In this document: positions 46,501 through 58,500 of the stretch, one piece after another
Position numbering within the stretch: the first letter of the stretch is position 1
Layout: every line of letters starts with the position of its first letter
Made by a program: the position numbers and the translations under genes
The notes under the pieces: generated by a model
Told to the model about the DNA's origin: nothing
Seen by the model: the letters and a program-made list of their open reading frames with translations, nothing else
The model's database searches: none
Assembly: GCA_018389105.1 (NCBI GenBank)
Contig: JACATO010000122.1
Location: forward strand, 387,001 to 451,000
DNA length: 64,000 nucleotides
Direction: 5' to 3'
DNA from: Nautilus pompilius
Taxonomy: Eukaryota; Mollusca; Cephalopoda; Nautilida; Nautilidae

Positions 46501-49500
46501 TCTTGCCACTAAATGCCTGTATCCATGACCTGTTTTTGCAGATTTACTTTACATTGATTTCTTTCATAGAAGCAGATGCTTGCACTGATGTAGTTGAACT
46601 ACAGCTCAACTGTGCCACTGGAGTTTCTGCTGATAGTCACGATGGCACCGACACACTGAATGGCAGTGCAGCCAATGGTTCCTTGTCATGTACAAAAGTC
46701 TTGGACACTCCTACCTCTATGGTAATTTAAAAAAAAAAAAACAACATTTTTTTAATATGCACAAAATATAATGATTTTTTAATTCTTGCTTTGTAATTTT
46801 GATTGTTTCTTCTTGAAACACTTGTTTGAATTTTAAATATTCCACTTGAGTTCATAGCTTTTCTTAAAAGAATTGCTCTACTTTAGTGATGAGATTCTAA
46901 TTTGAGTTATACATTTGACAGCTCAGTAGATGCTTTATTTTAAGCTAGTTAATGGTCAAATGGTGAATTTTGTTTCTTTAAACTGGATAGATACCCTGGA
47001 AATGTTATGATAATATTAAATTAAAACAATAAAGCTATTTAATTAATCTCAAATTACAGGAACTTGGCACAACATGTGATGCAAATCCATGAGGGTGTTT
47101 TTGTAGAGACAAACTAAAATGCTAAACACTCATTGACATAGATTTGAAGAAAAGTATGTTTGACAGCATCCTATGTACAAACAGCTTATTCAGCTCTTTT
47201 GTACCTGTTTTCTATGATGATAAGCTTTGTTGCAAAACATTAAAAATCCAAATTAGATTGTGAATAAAAGCTGAGTTTACTGGATGGTAATGTGGTCCAG
47301 TAATAAACTGCTGGACTGCTTGGGTTGAGACTGCATGGTGAACATTGCATTGTGAACCTTTCAGTCAGTGAAAATACTGCTCCTGGGATGGTGCTGCTGA
47401 TGAGAAAAGATGATGCTCAACTGATTGTTGTGTTCAATAAAACAAGTATTTGTCCTGCCTATTTATGGCTTGAAGTTTGCATAGTAATAATTTTTTAAGG
47501 TAAAGAATATGCATCTCTGGCATTGTGTATGCACTAAAATATTTAAAAGCTAAACAAAAAATTAGTTTTTTTTTAAAAAAAACATTATTTGTCATATTTT
47601 AAAATTTTAAAATAAGATATATTGTTTGAGTTAAGCAGTACAAAGATTTTAACAAAGATAGGTTTAGCAGTTCTTTTATATTTTACTATTTGAGGTAAAA
47701 AAAAAAAGCAACTTTTCTTTCTTAAAATTTTATAACCTATTTGTAAAATTTATTACATAATTTTAAAATAAATTTTATTTTACTTTTTTGAAAGTAGGCT
47801 TTAATGTGTCAGTTATGCTGTGAACATCTGTTCCTTCAGCATATTTTCTAAATTTAAAGTTATTTGACTTTGTAACCTGTTAATCCACCACTGAAGGAGA
47901 TTAGATTTTTTTTTAAATAATAAAGTACCATTTGTGTCTGATAGCGTCAACAGTGCCATCTTAAAATGGCTAACATGATTTCATTCTATCAGTTAAGGTA
48001 ATGCACATTTATATTGGACATTAACAGGTGCTGGATATTAATTGATGTTTCAATTTTTTTTTTTTCAATAGAAAAATCTTTTATGGGACCAATTAGCTAT
48101 TCCCCCAAAGACGGTTGTGACAGAAGAACAGATTTCATTACTCTGGCCCCAGCCTTGCTCCATTGTACAGTTGGATGAGAAGCCATTTTTAATTAAAAAT
48201 CATCTTTATATTTATATTTCTAGTGACTCAAAAACTGGTAAGTAGTCATTAAGTTCCATGTAGCTTGAGCATCAGGAAAAGGAGAGAAAAAAACCTAACA
48301 TTCTTCTTTAAATTTTAAATAACCCAACAACTCAAACAGTAATACCAATAATTGGAATGGTAAGTAAGTAATTAGTTGCAGTATCACTATATATAGTTTA
48401 CCTATTTTCCTCTTCTAGTTTAAATATTTACCTTTTGCTTTAGTCTTTTAAATAACATATATGGGGCATACAGGAAAACTTCATAAAATATCCTGGCTGA
48501 CACATTTTCTTTGCTCTTTGGTTTTTGCATTTGACATAAAAAATGTAAATGTGATGTGCAGTCTTATAATACTTTGAGCTGATAATGGTAAGTTTTACAG
48601 TAGTTGAAAATCTGCACCATTTTTTAGCAGCTACATTTCCTGAAAATTTTGGCCAAAATATTCTCCATGCATAAAAATTATCAGCATATCTGCAAATTAA
48701 TATTTTTTTAAAATAATAAATGACACAAATTGATTTAAAAGAAAATAACAGTGTTATATGTTACTATCCTGCTCACAAAAGTAAGGAATTCTGATTTTAA
48801 GTAAAATATTTAAATGTTTGAAGTGTATATTTCTATATATTTATTTTGCATCAAATGAAGTTGGAATTGTGAGAGGATGATAGAACTTTTCAACAGTGAT
48901 TACACACTATGTTCACATGGTTGATGCCCATCTATAAGCATATGGCCAAGGATCATCCACCTGGAAGCTATGCTTACATTTGCATAAATGTCAACCTCCT
49001 ATTAACAAAAAAGTGGATATTTATTTTGAAAAATCTGAATATTTGATGCAAAATCTTGAGATTTTAAAACTGATGTTTTCACAAATACATTAGCTGATTC
49101 AGTTTTAGATCTATAATTTTTTAATAAGCATCAGGGAACACAAACAAAAATAATATTATTATTGCATTGAAAACAATCTCTCTAAGAGTCAAGCTTATAT
49201 ATGTGGACAACATGTTTCATGCATATCTCAGTTTTTTAATTTTGTTTTTTTTTAAAGTTTAAACAACTTTTAAATCATTTTTACACTTAAGTTAAAAGTA
49301 TTGCATACATTAAATACTTTTAAATATTATTGTAATGTCTACTTTTATTATAATTTTAAAGGTATTTCCATTGCTATAAAATATAAGCTCTTGAACGAGA
49401 CTTAGCTTTTTAAAAAAGTAAGACAATAAAGAAAATTGTTACATTAAAAGGTTTTATGTTAAATTTAATAAAATTTAATAGATTTTAAAAGTGCCTCAGA

Positions 49501-52500
49501 ATCAGGAGCCTTCCACTAAATGTGTTAAAAAATTTCAGCTAATAGTAACATGGAATCATTACTAATTGTCATTCCCACGTTACATAATCAAGGCAGAATG
49601 GAAAACAATTATGCAAATTAAGATTCATTGAAATTTCACTCTTAATGAATAAGCAGATACAATCTATCATTGAATTATTCTGCTTAATTGTAATTAAATT
49701 TTTGTATTTTCAAAAATATCCTAATATCTCACTAGTAAATAACAAAAAAAATACTAAATACCTGAAATATTTGTAACAAAATATTCTTTATTTCCAACAA
49801 AAGCTGTCTAAATATAAGTTGGGAATGTACATAGAACTGAAAATACATTTGATTACTTAGACAACTATCACAATTTGCTAGTACTTTTGTTTCACGTTAA
49901 GTATAATTTTTTTTGTTTTTTAAAAATATTTTAGATTGGATCTTTTTTTAAATAATTTATTTTATCATACAATCTTTTTGAGATCCAATGTAAATGATTG
50001 TTTTGTTGCTAGTTTTCTGTATAGATCAGCATCATAACTCATTACAAAAATAAGACCCACAGACATCTTTAAATGTATTAAATAACGTTTTATTTTTACT
50101 CAGATGTTTATTCACTCATTGAATTGTGGAATCTTCGAAGATCAGTTTTTGAAAAGCATCACATTTTTATAGAAGTCAGTCTACTCACTCAAGCCCGAAA
50201 ATGCAATGCTCCCTATGTCATATGTCATGTGAGCAGTGCTCTGTGTCCAATTATTGGCAGCTACAGGTTGATTGTAAAAGACAGACAGGTAAGAAGAGTT
50301 TGTACTGACTACAAGAAACTATGCAGAACACCACTTTCTTTTTCTTATTTTTTTGCTAACAGTTTTTTTTCTTCAACACATTCTTGCGCTCTGTCTGTGT
50401 GTGTGTCTATATTTTAACTGTTAATAGTGGTATCTTTGGTTCATTAATAATATTACAGCACTGCAGCTTAATTGAAAAATGTATTCCTACACTAAAAGCT
50501 GTTACCTTAACTTCCAAGTAAATTTAAATGTCTTGATTTTTGGCCAACAATATTTGTGTGCTGACTGACCAAAACAGTTTTAACTTTATAGCCTGTTATT
50601 TGGGGGGGGTGCATGTGTAGTGCATAAAATAGATATAGCATGTATCACTTTCCTTCAAGTCTTGGACGTAAGTTATGGATGCTCTTATGAGTGCATCCAT
50701 GTGAAATACATATATTTAGTAGCTAAAGAAACGTTTTCTTAAAAGTAAAGCAAGTTTGAATTCCTGGGAAATTTTCTGAAATGATTAAGGCTTCTGTAAC
50801 AAAACCAAATAACATTATTTTGTATCATAAGTCATGCAATAACAATTTGTGCAAAATTTTCCTCTATATTTGCAAGAATCCTATTATGGCTTCACATCTA
50901 CATTTTGATTGCTGTAAACACTTTACTTTATGGGCTACAATTATGAGTATTATAAATGATTTTGGTGTTCTAATGGTGTCTGCAAGTTCTTTACTGAAGA
51001 AGAAAAAAGGCCTTTCAGGGTGTCATATACTTCTAATGTTTGAATAAATTCTTTGTACTGTCTTTTTTTAGCTGAGAATGCTGGCTCATGACAAGCAGAG
51101 TTTGAGCTTTGCTGTCAGCACTTTGATTCAGTTGTGCAGACTTTATCAAGATCAGAACACCATTAGAGTGCCTGCATTACAGGTATGCCACCTTTGTTGT
51201 TTACAGAAAAATAATGTATGTTTTACTGAAGTTTGGTTTGCCTAAGCTTCCTCTTCCCCTATAGTGTCTTAAGGACACACAGAGAGAAAACTCTGTTCTA
51301 GAGGGTTCAGCTTGGGTAGCCTGCTGCTCTCGCTAGGATGAGGTTCACTAATACTAAAAAATAATACAGGTCAAAATAAGACCTCACTTATAAACAGCTG
51401 AGGCGGCCGGTCGTGGAACCGACCCAGCTCCCACCACACACTTGCAACTTCACAACCATACCCCAACAATTGCACCACACCCCCCCCAAAAGTTCTCTTA
51501 TTATAAATATAACACAATATCAAATTATAGAGATGCTTGTTTGAACTTACAAAAACATGGTTCCAGTCAAAAGTAATACGTATCTGTCCATGTTTACAAT
51601 ATATTTTAATGAAAAAATGCTAGATAGTTAATTAACTAGAAAATGATATAGGAAAGCTTTGGAAATGATGCTGTTAACAATATCCAGACGTATTGTTTTT
51701 ATGATTTTCTTACTGAAGAATTCAGTTTACTTGTCCTTATAATAGACTTCCTGGCTGGAACTTCATCTTGTATCTGATGGTTGGTGTTAAATCAAATTTT
51801 ATTTTAAAGGCCACTTTAAAAAAAAAAAGTTTACACAATTTTTTATTACTTTATCAAATCCAGAAAGATATCTAAAAGTGATTTTTTTTGAAAATATTTT
51901 TTATTTGACAAAACAATTACAAAAACAAGAAGAGTAAAAACAATTTCACAATTTCTAATATATGCATGTATAATACTTTTGAATTTCTTACTAAATTCTT
52001 TTTTCTGGTTTTTTTTTTTTTTCAAACTACTATTTGTAGGTTTAAGTATACACTAGCGCTCACAATTATTAATAACCATAAGAAAACACTGCTATTTGCT
52101 TTTTCAACACTTTATTGTTAATGAAAGTGCATTATTTCAACTAGAAAAAAAACAAAAGATCAGATGAACCATGTATCAGGGTATGTGAACCATTAACTCT
52201 ATTTGCTGAGCATGCGGCTAAAAGAAACTGCTGTCTCGGTTAAATGGAGTTATTTCCCTAACTGATTTGTTGAATATCTGTTAGATCTAAAAGAAGAACT
52301 TAAACAAACCATTTTTCATTAGAAAAAAGAAAATAGATGGAAATAAATTGTATACTTAAGCTAAAGAATATTTAAATGTTCAGAAACAATTTTCTAACTA
52401 AGCAAATTTTTTTTTAAAAAAAGTTTTCATTAAATGTAATTATTTTTAATAAAATATTTAAAAAAAACAAAAATTCCCTATCAGTAAAAATTATCAGCTT

Positions 52501-55500
52501 TATCTAAGTTCGAAGTAGCTTTTTTTTCCTGCAATCTCTGAGACTGCCAATTAATTGCTAACAAGAAACATTTTAAATGGAAGTTACTTTTTTCTGTCTT
52601 TCTCTTGGTTTTTCAAGTTTTGAAAATATCTGATGATTTTCTGATGTAATCACCAACAAGTCAGCATCACATGTTAAAAGTAAACCAGTACAGATTTCTC
52701 CATCTTTGTTTAGCCTTTCTACATGAAAAATATGGTCAGCTTCATCCAGTCCATTCATATAGTTTGACTAGTCAGCAGTCACATGTAGGCATCTTACAGA
52801 GGTTTGAATCTCTCCACATTGACACCTGTTGATTACTGTAGCGGTTGCTGGGTTACTGCATGTTTCCTCTCAGCCAGTCACAGATAAAAATGTGCCTTTC
52901 TGAAAAGTTTTTGCCTCCTACGTGTGTTCGCAAGTTACCGAATAATGTACCACAGCAAAAAAAAAAAGCTTGTTTATTCGACTCTTCAAAAGGCTTTGGG
53001 CTTAAGTAAATGTCCATGTAAACATGAAAATTACTTCCAACTGCCTACTTGATGAAATTTTTAACCTTGTTGCCTGCTCTCTCTCCTTTCACTTGAAACC
53101 ATGTGCATTCTACTGTATATCTGGAATTTGTGCACATAATCACTGATAGATTCAGATTGCTTCCACACTGTAACACCTAAATTTACTGGCTCTCCTGGAA
53201 GATATTTCCTAAAAGATATACCCCTCATCAGTACATTTGAACATGACAAGGATTAAAATTACCAACCCATTTATCCAATACCTTGTTTAGGATTAGGTGA
53301 ATATAACAGTGCTTGTTATGACTAGAAAACCTGTTTCATAATTTGAGGAACTGTAAGAATTATAGGAATGTACATTTGAAGTCGTCATTGAAAGATCATA
53401 TCTGGCATGGAATGATACTCTTAACAAACTGTAATCTAAAAAAAGTCTTAATCTCAACTACCAATTTTGGTAATCACTTTAGATCCAGTTTAATGTCCAT
53501 ACATTTTTGTGCATGACTCCTAGTTTCTGCAATAATCTTAAAGGTAATATTATTTTTCATCCAAATAACTTATAACTTGGCGTGTATTTTCTTTGTCATA
53601 AAGAATGCAATGTCATAGGATTTTGTTTTTGTTTAAGGTTCAACTTTTTGTTTCTTGTGAGAAAATATTGAATTTTCTAAGCTGGATTGCCAAATATTTA
53701 ATCTGCACTATCATAAAAATATAATGGGTGGAGATTGACATGGAATACTATGAGATTGCATTGGAGCATGAAATATAATAATAAAAAATACAATTATCTG
53801 AAAGGGATGAGTGGTTAAGGAGAACTTGTCACCACAAAATGTGAGCATATCTTGCTAAATATCACCATTTCCATGGTAACCAGGTGAATATGTTGAATGA
53901 CCTCATTTGATGGTATGGGTTCAACTAAAGTTATTTGTTTAGATCTAGATCAAATATGTGATTTTTCTGTAAATGTCCTAGAAGATATTATTCTTAATAT
54001 ACATATATAAAGACATTAATCTTATAGGCTCTGGGGTATACAGAATATAGGGATGCTTGTAAATAAATTGTATTAAATTGCCATATCATTTACAAGATGT
54101 TTATGAAATACTGATGTAGCTTAACTTCTTATTTATATTTGGTTTATTTTCATTTGACATTTATATAACATGCTTAGTCAACTGAATGAAGCTACAGTTT
54201 TATTAAAGTCTATATTATAACATCATGCAATTTCAGATAGATGACTGCCCCTCCTTGCCTTACAGAGGAGTACTGTTAGATGTATCTCAGGGGAGAATGC
54301 CAAGTATGGTAGGTACATTTATATAAAATTAACATTGCACTTTTGAAATTGATAGAAAGTTATTTTGAATTACACATGAAAATAATCATGTAGGCACAAT
54401 ATATTTTATGCATATTTTGGTTTATTTTTATCTATTTTTTTTGAAAAAAAAATTCAACTAAAATTTATCAAAATCTTTTAATACAAAATTTGGCACTATT
54501 GTAAAACCACATTAATATTTATACTGATATAATAATGTATATATATTTTTATTATATTTCTGACAATATGTAGACCGAAAAATATGTTCTTAATAACAAA
54601 AATGTGTAATTTAGGCTTAATTTTGTTACTACAAATTATTCCAGATACAGGTTTTTGTGAAGAATAAATGTATTGCTGAAAAAAACAGTCATTTAAGTAA
54701 ATGCCAAATTAATTTTGATGTTAGCCAACTTGTAACATTCTGATGACAAATCAGTTTAAATCTAAGCTTATTTTATTGCTATCAGGAATATTATAAAGTT
54801 TGACTTTCAGTTTTAAAAAAAAAAGAAAATTTTCAGCAAAAGTATCATATCAGCAAGAAAGAACAGTGTGTTAGCAAAAATGTTATTTTAGAAATGACAA
54901 GTAACACTTAAAAAGTGAAATGCATTAATAACAAAAAGAAAGATTATTACCAAAAATTATGCTATAATTATTGTTTGTAGTCATATTTTGAAATTATGCA
55001 GACATTTTTATAGTATTTAATTTCTTGAATCATTTTTTGCTTCAACATGCTCTTATTTAATGAGAAAGAGATTGTTTTTATCAATTGGTGATTAAATTCT
55101 CATATTTGGCTAAGAAATTTCAGTTTTAGGTAGATAGTTCTTAAGAAACATTTACTAATTACATGAAATTTTATTGAACTGTTTGCACTGTTAGCATTTT
55201 TTTAAAAATTTTTTCAGGAAACTTTAAAGAACAATCTGGATACATTATCATTATTAAAGATAAATCAGGTAAAATAAAATTTACTCCTTTTTTTTTCACT
55301 TAAATGAAATGTCAAACAGACTTCCAACATCAGCACGGTAATTCTATAAATGAAACATTACTTTCTTGAAGGGTGGGTGGTAGTCTAGTGGTTAGACTAT
55401 TGGACTGCAAAGGTTGGGGGATTACACTAGGGACTGGCTTGGGTTGGCATACCTGTCTGACATGTTTTCTTTTCACTCTTCTTCACTCACTGGTCACATG

Positions 55501-58500
55501 GTCTTTCTTCCACATCTAACAAATGAAGAGTAGGGATTTTCTTATGATACCTTTTGTGCACATGGCCTTGTATGGGTTGCTGAGGAGGGACAGTCAAGGA
55601 CATCAAGTTAGTACCTGCTACTCTCCTGTCACTTACTAGTCAGTAATGCGGTAACCCTCTAGACATAGAGAAAGATAGACTGACTGACTTAAGTAAACAG
55701 ACATCCAAGTTTGAAAGAACACCACTTTATTCTGGAATCAATGCGCTGGCAAAATATGAATAGGTTTGATACTTTTTGGTGTAGCCTTTTTGCCTATGCT
55801 ATGTATAAATGTGCTGCCACTGGATGAGATCAGCAATTCTGGTCCATAGAATTGCAGCCCATTCTTGACACAAAATCTGTTTTATGGAGTCTCAGGAAGT
55901 GGGCTTATATGGATGCTTTTGTAGGCATCAGATAAAGATAGCCCACATATGCTCAACAGGGTTCATATTCAGTAATTTTCTGGCCATGACAGAGTTTGGA
56001 TATTCTGACTATTTTTACTTTCATATTGTAGATGCAATGTCATCTGGGCCTCCATCTATTGGACAGATAACATATTGATGTGGACAAGCAGAAGCATCTC
56101 TTGTAAAATGTTAGTTATGTTGGGTAGAAGTTACATTTCCTTTGAAGATCACCAGCTGTAACTATCCATTGGTTTAAATTATAATCTACATCATGACCAC
56201 CATTTTTTATTTTTTTTTTTGTGGCTTGAGATGGTTTAGTAAAATTCCTGTGCTGGATGCCACCATACCCAACATAGCTATTGGGAACTATGGCAAATCA
56301 GAAAAAATGGAAGCCTTCTAAGAAAGGCAGGAGGGCATAGTAGTATCTTTATTACCTCTTGCACTCAACATCTGACATAGTAAGGGATGAGTAGTAGTCT
56401 ATCTATCATTGCTCTTCTTTTGTATTCCATGCTGTGGAAAGAATGTGATGGTTCTCATGAACACTTGCATCTTTTCTGTCACATTAGAAGATTATTTGGT
56501 TCTGGTTTCCATTCTCTCTTCATACAATGAAATTTTCACTTGGTTGGTTTTGGCATCTAGGATACACAATGGTGGTTATGGCTTCTCATTGAACTGGAAA
56601 TCACCCTGTTTATAGTTGACAAGAATATCCAGTGCCTTGAAGATTTCCCACTGGCTTCTACCAATGTCTGATTACTCAACTATGCATCCTCATTCAATGG
56701 CTGGCTATGGACTGAGGCTTTGTCTGGCCTGTACCTTTTCTTATAGCTTGTAACCATGTGATTATCATGTGACTTATTTACTTAAATCAAGTGTGTAGTC
56801 TCTGTTCCTGCTACTGATTTAATTTGCCATGGTGTTAAATGGATAACACTGGGGAACACTCATTTTGTTGCATTAAAAAAAATACTTTTTTCTAGTCAAT
56901 TTGAATATGTAGATTTTAATTTTAAAGTCGGTTTTTGTCTGCAAGCTACAGATTTCATGCAATTTGACATTTTTTATTTTTCGTTATTTTAACAAATTCC
57001 AACATTAATCAAAATTCTTCTGTTCACTTTAATCTTAAAACAGCAAAAAAGTCATTTAAAAATATTTATTGAAGCAAAAGATAGAGAATTAAAAAATTTT
57101 ATGAGTAAATTAAATTATTATCTAGTGTTGATCGTGCCATATTTTCATTAGTTTTTATCTGAATGTGTATTTTATCCAGGAAGGAATTTGCGTTTGTAAC
57201 TTTTGCGTTTGTACACTTTATCTTGGCAATCTCGTTTAATGCTCCAGCAGTAGTCAGCCATCATGCTTTTGTTCCAGCGCCCTTGGTAACGTTCTTCCAT
57301 GATCTTTAGGTCTTGGTGGAATCGTTCTCCTTGTTCGTCACTTACAGCTCCCAGATTGTCAGGGAATTTATCAAGGTGGCTGTTCAAAAAATGAAGCTTG
57401 ATGCTCATGTTGCACCCGAGATCACGAAAAGCGAGGAGCATTGTGTTCACAAGATCACAGTAGTTTTCCGCTTTATAGTTTCCGAGAGAGTTCTGAACAA
57501 CTGCCACAAAAGATAACCATGCTGCTTTTTCCAAAGCATTCATCTTAGCAACAAACTGATTATCATGAAATAGTGTTCTAATTTGTGGGCCATCAAACAC
57601 ACCTGCTTTGATTTTTTCAAATGATAACCCTGGTAAAGCTGTGATGATGTGTTGAAAACATTCACCTTCGGTTTTTAGGGCTTTAACAAATTGCTTTATC
57701 AAACCTAATTTTATGTGAAGAGGAGGAAAGATGATCTTATCTCTGTTTACAATTGGCTCTTTTATGATATTTGGCATGCCAGCTTTAAGAGTTTCACGGA
57801 TAGGCCAGTTCTTTTGGACCCAATGTTTGTCTTGTGCTCAGCTGTCCCACATACAAAGGAAACATGGAAACTTGGTAAAACCTTTCTGTTGTCCAAGAAG
57901 AAAATTGACTATTTTTAAGTCCACACAAATGATCCAATTGTGCTCATGATATTTTAATAAGTCCATGACTATTCTCACATCATCATAGTCTTCTCGCAAA
58001 TGCACAGAATGACCGATAGGTACCGCTCCATAAACATTGCCATTATGTAAAAGAACACACTTTAGACTACGTTTTGAACTGTCCAAAAAGAGTCTCCATT
58101 CGGCAGGATTATAGTAAGATACACCCAGTTCTTTAAGAAGCCCTGGAATGTCATGGCAGTAAACAAAATGTTTGTCTTCTGAAAAGAAAGCTACAAAAAG
58201 TTGGTCACGATTTCTAAAATATGAAACTTTAACAGAGTGATCAACAAGATTTCTACTTTGTAATCTTGATGCCAAAACCTCTGCTGCTTTTTTTGAAAGG
58301 CCCAAATCTCGCACTAAATCATTTAATTCAACTTGCAGAAGAGGCTTAGGGGTGGGAAAAGGTTCAGAGTCTGAAGAACAATTCTCTGACGACGAACAGT
58401 TTTCTGCCACTTCACTGTCACTACTATTTTGTTTGTTTGTATCATCTTCAATGTCTTTATCGTCTAATGAAGGTAAGCCTTTAAATATTGGAACAGGAAC

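Noticed and set aside
52040..52200. Possible Tc1-type end near ACTAGCGCTCACAATTATTA
   Set aside because: Resembles a mariner TIR loosely, but no partner end or coding sequence supports it.
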